This document shows, piece by piece, positions 25,003 to 37,929 of a stretch of DNA of 64,000 nucleotides. The position numbers and the translations under genes were made by a program. The stretch's first letter is position 1. Each line of letters begins with the position of its first letter. The notes beneath the pieces were generated by a model. That model was not told where the DNA came from, did not search any database, and saw nothing but the letters and a program-made list of their open reading frames with translations. Location of the stretch: NCBI GenBank assembly GCA_025345505.1, contig JANVCC010000062.1, positions 14,052,809 through 14,116,808 of the forward strand, read 5' to 3'. Origin of the DNA: Todiramphus chloris collaris (Eukaryota; Chordata; Aves; Coraciiformes; Alcedinidae).

Positions 25003-28000
25003 AAAAAACATCCTACTGTTTTTCACAACAAGTGTGAGAAAGGCAGGACTCTCACTAAATATTGTGAGAACCTGAGAAAATCCCTCTGCTAGCCGCTTTT
25101 CAGCATCCATAATTTACTACAAGGAATTTCTAATTAGAAGTTGCTCTTAGAGATTGGGTACAGTGTAAATTCAAGCCAAGACATGGAACCAAAATGGCTT
25201 GTGAGGCAGTGAGGTCAGATTTCCTTTTACTCACACATAGAGAACAGACAGAAAAGTTCTTCCTTTGGACCACTCATCACCATTTACCAATATCAAAACA
25301 AGATGGATGGAATCCACAGTAAGTCAACAGTGAGATTTAAATGCAATTTTGAATCTTTCCCAAAAGTGGTCACTTCTAGAGTAACACATTCCCAGCACCA
25401 GCTTTCTTACTTGGAAGGTTCCACAAGGATTAAGTCTAAATTTAGTTCTTTGTACCACCGTAAAGGGGAAAGATCACATTAGACAGCACCAAATGCCAGC
25501 AACACGCGAGTGACTTGCGCAGACCAAGAGACTTGAAGCACAACTGGATGTATCATTTCGATGTGTTATTTAAGTTACTGATTATGTTACCTGGTTCAGA
25601 CCAGAACAACTACATCCATGGAGGCACATCTGCGCATCAGCTAAATCACTTCTGAAATTTGGCCACTCTTTCTTCCTATTTATTGTTCTAGATGTCTAAG
25701 GGGAATTCAGAAAGAAGAATCATTCTGTGGTCTTCTAGGAACACAATTTAGAGATTGCTAAGTAAATTCACCTCTATTAAAAGTACAGACATCTCAAATA
25801 CACATATTTTTGATAAATTTACATTCACATTATTGTTTGCAATGGCAAAAAAGCTTAACAATTAATAATTATATGAAAAGGCAAGTTTAGTATGAAATTG
25901 GTTTTTCTGTTTTATAGGAAAAACTTGCCACAGAGAGCAATATTTACAACCCAGTTCCCTGGGAGCTTTTAAGTAATGCTATAACAAAATAGAGTATTTT
26001 ATTTCAACTTATTCTGAAGTTTAATTACACACACACACACCAGATTTACAAATAAATAAAGACTATAGCTACTGGTATTTTAGGAGTAGTTGTAATAGAG
26101 AAGCTTGAATTATGAAATGTGAGGGATTTATTTTGAAGAGTTCTGAATCTGTTTATAGACAACTACTTTTATTAAGACAATGCTAATTATTTTTTATACA
26201 AAATGTGTTTGTTAAGGAAATATTTATTCACCAAAAGCAAGGATAAACTACTTAATGTGAGCTGTATCACTGCAAAACTAATGGTTCAGGGCTGGACTGA
26301 ATCCTGGCTCTGTAAAACTTCACAAGTTTCTTCATTAACCGCTTGGTAATAATGCCTGCAATTTTAATAACCTGAATGGAATTCTTCCATTAATGACAAC
26401 AGAAACCTGGTGATTCTAATGAAACACATGTTGTACAGCTAAATATTTTCTGTAAAATGTTAGGTCAAAGTTTTTACCTTGCCCTCAAGTCATCAAGGGA
26501 ATTCAAAATCTTAAAACTATATTTGTATTCCATCTTTCCCTAAGACTATGGTTGAAGCTCACCTCCAAAGATGTTATATATTAAAAAAAAAAAAAAAAGA
26601 GTGGGAAAAAAACAAGAAACACATTAACTAAATCCTCAACAGTCTTAAAACAAACCATAAAGAACTATCTTGAATAAAAGGGAGCTATGAAGAGAATCAT
26701 AAGCTACTCTCCCAAAACTGAATCACCGAATCAGGCATCAAGGAGTTACTTTTTTTCATTTTTTTCAGTTACAAGCTTGAATCAAAACTCTCTGAATCTT
26801 TAGGACCATAGTCCAACTGTAGCATTCACATCATTTAATCTTGTTCATTGAAGTATAAAGTCCTACCTTAACAGAAGTCCCTAATGCTTTATTTTTAGGG
26901 TTTCTTCAAAACACTGCTGCTTTTACTTACTGACTTGAACCTACAAATGAGCCAGTTCATTAAGGAAAAAAAAAAAAAAGAAACAAAAAAAAAAAAGCTA
27001 GCTTGTTCTTGTGTCAACATTATGCTTTAATTTAAAAGGTCTTCTAACTTGGTGTTTATTCATCTATGTATGTGCATACACTCTATTAACTACGGTGGGA
27101 TTTGGAAGATGCACTATTTCATTGTATTCAGAGCTTAAAAGGATATCTGGATTTTAGGTTTTTTTTAAAATACTGCGTTATGATGCTACTTAACTAACTT
27201 GACAGCAAAGAGGCCTCGTATCTGCAGACAAGGCCTTAATACAAAAAAAAGTTATATAATATCAACATAAGGTTACATATTTACCTACATACTTTTAGGA
27301 GCTGTTCTTTTAAATGTAGGTGTTGACTAGGTAAAAGAATGTAAATACAAAAAAACCCCAGCAAGCTTAGGATGCTATAAAGTGAAAGATCAAAAGTTAA
27401 GCTGAGCTGTTGAAAAAAAAAAAAAAAGAAAACAACTTGAATTTTTCATTTCTTCAAATCCCTGCCCCCACTTTTTGGGTGAGAAGGCAAAACTCTTAGA
27501 AGGTACAAATCTTTCCTTCACTGAGTACTTATGCTACTGTTTCACTACATGTGTACATTCCAAGTTCTTCCTCTCAAGAACACAAAGACTTCTAGGGTAG
27601 CTTCACTGAACTATTTCCTCCATTTGTTTCCCCAAAGAGGTTCAAGCTTTTCTCCACTGACTTATCAATAACTAATGCCGTGGTATTTGCCTAAGTTGGC
27701 TGCCAACTTAAAACAGTGTCCCTTGAGGAATAAGCTGCTTCTTCCACTCTTAATTTGATTAAGATGTTATCTCAAGTCAAATAATGACACTTAGCTATCA
27801 CATCAAACTTGATCTCTGACTACTTAACCAGCCCTGTGAGAAAAGAACTAGGAGCGAAGTCTTGGTGTCGAAAGAAATGCAGGGAAAAGATGGAAGAAAA
27901 CCTTCCAGACAGAAAAAATGTGGTAACAAGGATGAAGGAAGGAGGAGTGGAAATGGTCATGAACAATGCAGCATTTTCTTTTCATACAACTAATGAATGA

Positions 28001-29018
28001 GACAGTACAGTGAAGAAACAGTAAGTCACTCAAAGTTTAGTTGCCACATAAGATTGTATTCTGTCATTGATTACTGTGGAAGCTTCCCCTGAACATTTCA
28101 ACATGCAAGAAGGAAGGAACAGAAGTCTCTAACATATAGCTCTTAATTAAAAGCAGAACGAGGGCCTCTGTAGTTTGTCATGCCTGTCAGAAATTCCCTT
28201 GGATAGCACAGAAGAACGTTGCTGCTTTGCAATCACTCTGTATCCTGCTCATTTGCCACTGACATATAAATCTGCTTACTGCTACAACCCAAGAGCATCA
28301 ACTTGACACTCTTGCTGCACCTACAAATAGCTGATGATTACCCATTTTTAAACTGAACTCTAATGTTAACTTTCATGATACCAAGATACTGGAGACAATT
28401 GTCTAAAATAGAAAAGCTGAAAGATTTCAGGATATAGGCATAATAATACAACTTGGTCTGTTGCTTTATTTTATGAGGACTGCACAAAGATAACAGAACA
28501 CAGATTTTAGGTACCACATCTCCACAGATTCCAGTATTTTCTCATTTCTATTTGCACTCTTACAATAAAATAGTGGGAGAAAGCATAATTGCATGCTTAT
28601 TTTTATATTTTTACCCCACAAAATACACACACACAAGAGTTAAAAGAGAACACAAGGAATTACAGATAACAGCAGAAAGGCAGAATGTATTCTTGGGATG
28701 TTGGTCACTAAGGAAGACCTCCAGCAGTGATCTACACTAGCATCTTTATTTTCTAGGCAAGAGTGAGAGGAACAGTCCCATATTGAAACACCATTGGAGC
28801 AGAAATAGAACAAAGTGAGAAGTGAACCTGTCAAGAAAGTGGCATTTTCTCAAGAGGTTTAAGCGACATGTACATACGTATTGCTTAAATCAGTCTTAAT
28901 ACCAGAATAATACAAAGTGCTAAACAAGATATTAATTAAACCCAAAAATATTCCATGGGAGAAGGGAACAGTAAAAATCTGATTTCTGTATTAGGCAAAT
29001 TAGCTACAACTCTGATAA
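25003..29018. other. AT-rich unique DNA with short simple repeats, no gene
   Basis: Holds (AC)7 at 26027-26041, an A16 run at 26583-26598, A-rich tracts at 26966-26996 and an A15 run at 27413-27427. No exon, RNA gene or recognisable transposon. The A runs have no SINE body in front of them, so they are treated as simple repeats. Confidence 0.5.
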
Positions 29019-29044
29019 CCCAACCATTCTACAATTCTGTGATA
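29019..29044 (+). mobile_element. Possible degraded CR1 tail
   Basis: CCAACCATTCTACAATTCTGTGAT-type ending resembles the CR1 terminal region (CCAACC followed by two diverged ATTCTATG units). Sequence to the left does not clearly extend the match, so this may be chance. Confidence 0.3.
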
Positions 29045-30113
29045 TTTTTGGCCACTAAAACTCATTCTATTAAACCTGACATTTTCTGAGCATTAAGGCC
29101 TATCTGGCTTCCATTCAAAAGCTATTAACAAACGATGTTTTGTGAACACTGATCTTTCCAAGATACCAGATGACTATTTTTACTTGCAAAAATAACACTA
29201 ATTCTACCTATCATGCTATGTAAAGGCATGCAGACTGGTTTTTTTTCCTACAATTTTTATCAACAACAGAGCTTAACAGCATTGTCATACAAAGATTGGA
29301 CATTAAACTATTATCTTAACACTGCCTGAGGGCTAGATGCCCTGCTCCGTATACTGAAATTGGTAACTACTATAGTTGCTACTAGTTACCAAAAATCCCA
29401 ACCCAAGCACCGATATTTATAAACAGAAGCACCACTTCCTAGAGTGAGTGGAGTTTACAGGCTAGTCTTCAGCTTGCAGATCATCTGCAGCAGCCCTGTG
29501 GGAGGATAGTTTTTATAAATAAAATATTTGTGAACAGCGGTAGTCACAGCATTATTACAAAGTCCAAAAAAAGATATCAAAGGGCACTGTTGCATGTGTT
29601 GAGCAACAAGTCTGCATTTTTTTTTTCCCTCTGAACAGTTGTATACTTCTATACCATGCCCAGAAAAAAACCCCACTTCTAAGGTAGTTTAAAAAAACTA
29701 CGCAGAACACATATTTTGAAAAACTAGTGATGCTGCTTTTGTACATACATGAAAATAATTTCACCTACTGAATTAATTATGGTTGTTAACCACTGTTATG
29801 TGTTTTGCGTTTGAGGACACATTCTGTAATCATTGCTTATACCCTGTCTTTTGCAGAGGAAGAGTGAAAGGGTAGGGCAAAGGTTGAGAAAACCTTTTAA
29901 AAACAAGGCAAAATCACCCTTAAATCTGGCAAACTTCTGTGCTGTCCAGGCCTTCACACAAACACACATACACACACAGAGGCTCTTGCTCATGTTCCTC
30001 ATTTCTGGCAGTGTCCTAAAGCAATTGTGGCAGGACCACGGCAACTGGTGATGGCTAAAGAAGCCCATAGGAAAATGAATAAAGCTCTAGTCTGTATCAC
30101 CTTTTAACTGCAC

Positions 30114-30280
30114 CTCTGCCAATAGCTAGGAAGTTGACAATGTGCACCTAACTTCATGTCTTCGATCATTGTATATCTGTTGTCCTCTTCTGTGAGGGAC
30201 TGTGATCCACTGTGGAAGTACTGCTCGACGAGGCCATGGAAAACAGTCCACAGAAAAGTGTCTGTAATTGAAATGTTGTT
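30114..30280 (-). other. Candidate exon, unidentified
   Basis: A minus-strand segment preceded by a good acceptor (pyrimidine-rich, ending CTTCAG at 30286-30281). The frame runs AAC AAC ATT and includes FLWTVFHGLVEQYFHSGS and then TEEDNRYTMIED. Possible donors are GTGCAC at 30147 and GTGCAG at 30113, both modest. The composition looks protein-like and CpG occurs inside, but I recognise no family and a second frame is also open here. The minus orientation is the same as the TTC29-like gene, but the phase at this acceptor does not fit its last confirmed exon. Confidence 0.2.
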
Positions 30281-30299
30281 CTGAAGACAGCACAGTAGT

Positions 30300-33200
30300 T
30301 TGTAACACAACTTGAGGCTTGTTCAGATAACTCGGGAACCACCTTTACTCCCCATTTATGTGGGATAAGCCCGATTCCTAGGTGTTTATTGTGGAAGTGG
30401 GGAGGACTTAGGTAGGTACAGGCTTCTTGTTTTATCTGTTAAGCAAAATGATAAGAACTTCAGGATTTGGGTTTAATATGGCAAGGAAAAAACCTTCCTA
30501 TGCTATTCTTTCTAGTATTGAACAGAATTTATAGAAACTTGTGTTTGAATGGAAATGCTAAAGAATTCTTGGATAATATGTTTATAATTCATTTATCATT
30601 TACTGTGAAAAAAACCATGATAGACTAGAAACCTGCATAAATGTATGAAAACAAGTTCATCAAAATACATCACCCAGCACAAAGTATATGCCAGCACTGA
30701 GCCTGCCAGACACAGAGGCAGTAATACGATGCAATATGCAATCTTAGTTCTTTGTTAACAGAGCATTACACTGAGTTGATTAATGTGAAAAGCATGGATG
30801 ATCCAAGAGGGCGTATTGGGATTAAATATTACTACTGGACCTGCACATCATTCAGTAAAACCTGGCAGGATTTTTGATCCTTTAAAGTACTGTTACTCCA
30901 TCACAGTCCAGACCTTCAGAGATGCTGTCACTGGGATAAAAACCAATATCTGTACTGATCTTACTGTTTCCTTCCACACAATGTCATTAGCTTCAGTCAA
31001 AGACTGCAAAATATAGTTGAGCGTTGATTTTGCATGACTGTCATGCATAAGTCTTATGGGTGCCAGTAATTTATAACAAAATTTTGCGTCAGTCTTTGGG
31101 AGTTTTAGGGTATCACACCAAACAAATAGAAATTACTGCAAGCCAACAGATTTGCATGCAGATTTGGGTCAGATTTTTCAAAGAATCCCTGGATCTCATG
31201 AAGTTACTGGTACCAGTATTTCAGGAAATTCTCATTTTCTTCTGCTGTACTAATGTAAAAGTGTTCAGTGTAGTTTGTAACAGTTATTGCCAACAGCTGA
31301 GCATGACAGCATCAGTCACAGAAGATCGGACATTAATCTCCTAAAATTATGTCATTTTTATTTTATTTATTTATAGGAAGTGTTTACCACAAGCTGAAAA
31401 AAGAATCGCCCCGGTTTTGTCATTAATGTGCATGCTGACCAGGCCTAACCTCATGGCTTCAAAGATGCTTTTTTATAAAACACAGTCACTGCTGTGCCCA
31501 TCCTCTAGTAATCACAATATCTTCAGAACAAACCCATTCAAGCAAGATTCCGATGCAGATTTTGTTTCCTGCATATATTTCAGTGTTGAAATAGGAGCTA
31601 TGCAGAACATTCCTGGATTATATTATCTGAGCTGGGGGTCAAAGCCGCCTTGTATTCCTTTGGGTATGACGTGGGAGTTGGAGAAGACTTTAGCTGAGCA
31701 TCATGCCTAAATGTTGTGGGGTTTTAAAAATTTTTCTTTCAACCAGACTTGTGCCTGTTGTTTCCCTTTCACTTTATCTTTGGTGTAGTATAGTATACAT
31801 AATTTAAATAACCAGGGAATCTCTCTGGGCTCAAAACCACCTGCTGGCTTATATTAGCTAATTAATGGTGATTTATCCAAGTTACTAATTTGAGTGGAGC
31901 TGATTGCCTTTAGGAATTTTGAGAACGTTGTAAGAATTTTGATTATAATTATGCTTATTTGATGGGCAGTCTACTAAAAATACTTTTAAAAAAAAATTTG
32001 CCTGCCAGATGATTTTTAGCAGTGCCAAATAAATGACTTTGTGTTGTTTTGTACTTGAGATCGTGTATTCAGGTAGTTTGTTTACTCTGCTACTCAATTT
32101 TGTCTCTGTCTGGCTCCCTATCATTTTCTCTTTTATATTAGGGTTTATTTGCCTAGCTTTGAAACAATGACTGCTTGAAAAATAGTACTGATCTTGAACC
32201 TGCAGAGCTTAATCATTTTCACAAAAACTAATATAGCAGATTCATTTTAGCCAAACTTCTCTGTCATGCTGACCTGATTCCCAGGGCCTGAAAGTGTGAA
32301 TTTAATGGTGGTACAATGTCTGAGGTAAGAACATAATAGAAACCTCTCAGCAGTATATCTATTGGATCAGTGTAATTTCTTTTTTCTCTACTGGTCTCAA
32401 TGTCTCTTAAGGCAATCTAGTCTGCAGACAGCAAAGGAGCCTAGCCTTTGCTTTTACTGCGATCCCAGTGCTACTTAGACTAAACAAAGAATCAGCTCCC
32501 TAGATAAGGTCTACAGTAGACATCTGTTAAACACATAATCCTAGAGGAAAATTTACTCTATTAAGAAAAAAAATATTCTTTTGCTGTGACTTTAAGAGGA
32601 TACTACTACAAGGTCTATCCTGAAGACCAGAAAATAAACTTATTACAATTTGTCTGTATTATTATTGCTTTTATGGGCAGGGGCGAGGAAGATTTCCTCT
32701 TAAGTCATTTTCAGGTACTAAAAATGAGAATTATACAGCACATTCTCTGGAAAGTAACAAGAACCTGGTGGTAGATACGCTGGCTTCCAGTACACATTTG
32801 TAGATGAAAATTTAACAGAACTAAAATAATTCACCAAACTGAAGCAGAATGTAACACACATGAAAAATTCTACTTTTGCTGGATCTACTACCACACAAAT
32901 ATTCATGTTGTGCAAATTCCTTCTACAGAAACTTGTAAGATAAAGGAAACAGGATAGGACCCATAATAAGCATGCTCTCACAGATTCCTCTTAAGTCAGA
33001 GCTTTCTGAGAAAGCCTTATCTACTACTGAGGAGATGGGGGAAATTGTAGACAAGTTTCCTCAGTCTCAGTTAATTTTACATGAGGAAAGTATATAAAAA
33101 CTACCATTTGTAGAAAGTCTCTTTAAAACTGGAGTACTGCATTTAGGCATTAATGCCACATATCTTTGATTGGACTCCAAGAAGTGCAAAGTAATAAAAA

Positions 33201-36200
33201 TAAGGCCCTGGAATAATACTTTTGATCAGAATCAACTGTACCTGAGCCATTTTGGACAGACACTTTTCTAACATACTCTTTCAAAATCTCCAAACATACA
33301 CAGATTTCATTCTCTCCCTAGGCTTCTTATAAATAAAGTGTATATTTCCAGTGGGAGTTATGGGTAATCAACATCTCAAACTGCTTTAAATATTTAGGTA
33401 TGGCTTTCACTGCCTAATTATAAATAACCAATATTAAAGAGATCTGACCTTAGGTTTCAGTAAGCTCTTTTCTTGAATAATGACAGATTAAGAGAAGAAT
33501 TAATGAATAACTGTGCTTTTCTGTGATTATTTAAGAAATAAGAAAAAAAAAATAGAGAGGAAAAGTGAGTTTGACACTTACAAAGCAGATCGGTGGCAAA
33601 GAGGGAAATAAACTGCAATCTCATACTGCACAACCCTCAGTGCCTTATCCTCTCCAGATATTAATCTCTGTGTGCTTTTCTGACAGTCCAAGTCCTTCCT
33701 GTGGTGTCAAGTGCTGCTCAGTATGAAAAGCCAGACTCCATAATTTTTGTCCAAGTTAGGCTGCTCTTTATTGTTAGGCTTTTCCTCTCTGAATAATGTT
33801 CAGTGAAATAAACCAGAAAAATTCAGCTCATTTTCTTTGCTACTTATTCATTAAAAATTATCTTACTGTTAAGTAAAAAGGAAGACAAAGGACAGAGATG
33901 TTATGGTTCACTTCTGCAGTGGATCTTGCTCAGCTACATCACAGTAAGCTACAGAGCTTTTGTTTTCTACTGCAAAATAACTAATGCTACTGTTAGATTT
34001 TTCACTACAAATAACACCCCTTTTTTGGCAGAAAAGACAAAGCCAACTCCCCCTCCAATTTCTCTACAATCTTTGATCTCTTAATTCACCTTTCTCTTTC
34101 CCCTTGATGTTCTGGCCTCTCTGATCTCTGTTCATCACTACCATATATGTCCATATAATCTCCCACTCGTAATAACTTTAGGACAACCAGAACCTCATCC
34201 TTCATCTCTGGCAGACATGCATTTCTTTGAAAATAAAAAGCTTGGCAATCTTGCGGTCTCCTTTTAGACCAGTTTGTCAGTGATGTTCTGCAGGACTTTC
34301 TGATTATGAGTTTTTGATTATGACTGCCTAAATTCAATAAGCAGGTCAGTGAATCATGCCTGTGAACACTAGTTTTACAAGATTTTGTAATAATGAAAAA
34401 TATGTAAAAGAAAATACAAATATTTTGTCATGTCATATTTAAAGCATTGCCTGATTCACTCAATTGTTGGTCATAAACACGTGAGTTTTGCACAATATGT
34501 TGATAAGATAATGATCAATTTTAATTTTTGGGTAACTTTTTGACGTGTCTACTTACCTGGTGCCCAATAAAAAAAAAAAGCCTAATCTTTCAGTAACTAA
34601 TTGATGAAGAACATAAGTGGATAAAATTGAAAATACATGAGATACATGAAGTGTTTACATCACCAAATACTAGAGCAAGAAATTAAAGTACAAGTTATTT
34701 ATAATAGCCTCAAACCCTGATAGACTCCACATTCTGAGAAGCAATTTATTGCAATATATATGGCATTGTGATAGCTAGAAAATGCGTACTTATTGAAAAT
34801 CCCTATTTTTTTTATCCTCCTCTCAATTCCTCCCCCCCCAAATGAATATGCTGACTAATCAAATTAAATATTATTTAGGTGAAAAGCCACTACTGAATGG
34901 AAAGAAATGATCTTCCTATCTCCAACTAACTCTTTCACAATCGGTAAAAACAAATAGAGCTCAAATTCAAATCTCTCAGGAAGAGGTGAGTCAAACTGCC
35001 CATCTGTAGAATGTATTTTATTTAGGCTCTATTCATATTTAAAACATCTATGACTGCTTGGTATTTTGAACACATTATATTCTTCAGAAATTAACTATGC
35101 AGCTTTAGAGTTATTAATCATTATTTTTAAAAAGACTTTCATGTGAGAAGATACACTTTAACTCACAGGTACTGTCTTGTGCAATGTACTTATTAAAACC
35201 AGCACATCCCTGTAGCCCAGAGGGCTGACAGCTTCCTCCAAAGCTGTACTGCTGCTCTGAGCTAACCTCCAGGGGCTACTCCAGCGTGATGCAGCCTTCA
35301 TCCCTTCCTGCAGAGCCTGAACATATCACACCTACAACAGCCTCAGCCTCAACTATCCTGAAAAATGCTATTCCTAAGGTGGCTACTGAACTTCACATCT
35401 GGTAGAGTGGCAGTTTGGCTGAGCAGAGAAAAGAAGAAAAAAAGAAAAAGAAAAAAAAATCACTTATTTTCAAGAAATTTCAAACAGTTTTATGAAAGAA
35501 TAAGAGCATGGATTCAGTGCAACTGAGGGCTTTTTTTCTCCTGCTCAGACACAGGTAACATTTGTTTCCATTATATCACTCATCCGTGACTTTTTATCTC
35601 ACATGATGAAAATATAACAAAGAAATAAAACTGCCAAACTCTGAACCTTGTGACTGAGACAGGGAATGCTTTCAGACAGCACTGAAGAACAAAAAAGCAC
35701 TGAACAAATTCAGTTCAAAAAGACTGATCATATCCTGAGGTACAGCTAGGGCTTTTTTGTTGTTGTCTGTTAAAAGTGGCATAAAATCTTTAGAGATTTT
35801 TTTCTCCAAAGATGATATTTCTCTGGTTTACTAGATACACTGTTTTACTTTGCATGAACATCCTCTTTGACATTAAGTTCAGCCTTCGGGCTAGCATCGC
35901 TTAGCTCTGTTTCCAAAAATCCTCATATTTGATTGTCACTTTTATTAAGTCAGACTCTGAACCAGCTTCCATCATTCTACAGCCCTTTTCTCTTTCTCTT
36001 CTTCCTCCAAGACGTAAGCAATCAAATAGTTTAAATGCTTGTAGGGAACTGGTGAAATTATACATACAGTTTAAAGTATTGCACTCAATTCATTTTTCAA
36101 ATAGTTGCCTGAATTTCAGATCTATAAATATTTGTAATTTCTAGAGGCCAAAAGACATGGACAAATGCCTTTTAAACAGGATCTGCACACCGCCCTCCAG

Positions 36201-37407
36201 AATGTTTTCACTGAAGTCCCTCCCTGACATATGTCCAACTACACAGGGATGCCATATTCAGGTTTTCACAAATAACTCCTACACAAGGGTTAGGTGCTTC
36301 GGTGTTCCTCACAGCACTACGACTGAGCACAAAGGTGTCTTAGAATTCAGTAATTGCACCTCTCTCTCTCATATGGTGGAAGTTTTTCAGCATTTGCAGA
36401 AGAAAACCCACATTCACCCAAGTATGCAAGCACCTATAGCTCCCATTCTGTTTACAATTCAACCATTCATGTGAAAAAACCCTAAGGTATATGCTGAATT
36501 GCTGGTAGACACTCTAGCCTTCCATTCTTTCTAGTCAAAGCTGCCAATGTGAGCCCTTGGGTTCTGTTGCCAGCCCGTAGCAGAAAGGATGTTGAAGTCA
36601 CTTTGTGCTTCTGCTCTCTTATGACAGGCTTGTCGGTTTTGGGGCGTGCAGCCCAGGGAATAGCAAAGGGGGAGGTCATAAATTTAGAATATGTATGTTC
36701 TTTTCACTTGATTATTTGTATTTGAAACTGTCTGTACCTGAGGATAAAACCCACACAAAGCCAACAAAAAACTTCTATTGTGTAGTCAGCACATTCGTAA
36801 AATTGCCATTAATAGCAACATAATACGAGGTCATGCACATGGCTTAAATCCCCAAGAGATGATGCTCTGGAAAGAAACACTGAGACAAAAGCTGAAAATG
36901 CAAAAGGTTGCGTTTACTACTTGGAGTCCTACTATCAGCCCAGAGCCTGATAATGGGAAGAGATGAAATGGTCCTGGGCTGGAAAGTGGTCAAGGGACAC
37001 ATGGTAATGCCTGTTCAAGCAGGATGAAAAGGCTGGTTTGTTATTCTAGACAGAAAGAGGAGAGATGGCAGTGGAAGGAGGGAAGCCTACAAAATTCAGC
37101 TGTGAACTTTGTTCCCAAGAGGCAGAAGTGGATTTCACTTTCAGTCTTCATAGCCTGATTCCAGGCTTTTCAACAACAGGCACAACCAATTACTGTTGCC
37201 CTAAGAATCTATGGGAGGACAGAATTTAATATTTTGGTAGCCTTGAAATGGTTTCTGCAGAGAGGAAAAGATGGGAGAGCTTCTTCCGTGGAGGAAAGGA
37301 TGAGAGATTGAATTGAGGTAGGCAAGGAATAGCTCTCGCTTGCTGTCCTTGAGTCAGGAAGTATTTTGAAAAGCTATTTTGTAGAAAATATCAACAACTT
37401 AAAGCTG
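30300..37407. other. Unique DNA, no gene recognised
   Basis: Long AT-rich stretch without a convincing exon. It includes the octamer-type cluster at 31031-31157 (listed separately) and a purine-rich low-complexity tract at 35424-35459. The patch at 35200-35330 is locally GC-richer but shows no exon signal. Open frames here (for example 36157-36474 plus, 34086-34337 minus) show no domain. Confidence 0.45.
31031..31157. promoter_or_regulatory. Candidate POU-factor binding cluster
   Basis: A perfect octamer, ATTTGCAT, lies at 31150-31157. About 110 bases upstream is a perfect 7-bp palindrome, TGCATGA (31031-31037) and TCATGCA (31041-31047), which continues as TCATGCATAA, like the GCATAA core bound by class IV POU proteins. 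Octamers are recognised by POU-domain factors. Function here is inference; single sites of this length also occur by chance. Confidence 0.25.
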
Positions 37408-37495
37408 ATTTCACATACGGGTAAACTGAGGCACAAAGCAATTAAACAATTTACCCATCCTTTCTTAGCAGATGAGTGTTTATTTTCAAATAAAA
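37408..37495 (+). mobile_element. MIR-like (CORE-SINE) remnant
   Basis: Contains GTAAACTGAGGCACAAAGCA followed by ATTAA and TTACCCA, then CTTAGCAGATGAGTG. This follows the core of the ancient mammalian-wide interspersed repeat type SINEs (AAACTGAGGCACAGAG and what follows it). Diverged and short, so only the core is supported. Such traces predate birds. Confidence 0.55.
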
Positions 37496-37929
37496 TGCAA
37501 GGTTCTATATTTCAGAAAATAATTTCTTTTTCATTTTCTCCCTGCTAGAGATCAGAAGATGTTATCACTGGCATTTCACAGCCTCATCACCAGAATTACA
37601 GCATTTTGAGAATGCTGCTATCTGTATTCTATGACATGAATGAATACATATATATATAAATCACCTTCATCATAATGGCAACTCATAAACCACTGAAACA
37701 TGGCTACAATGGACATCACACAGTCCATTCCTCAAACTGTTACAAAGATTTTCCCAGTGGCTAATGAGGAGTATCCTTAAAGTAATTGCATTTTTCTAGA
37801 ACGCTACTTTTAATTCAACCTTATCATGGACAAAGAAAAAAGATCAAGATTTATTTTTTCCACCTCTTAAAATTCTGCATATCTCAAATCTGCTACTGTG
37901 TCTTTTCTGGGTCTCTTCCATAGACACAG

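Noticed and set aside
26583-27427. A-rich runs as possible SINE or processed-pseudogene tails
   Set aside because: No SINE body, retrogene frame or flanking direct repeats in front of them.
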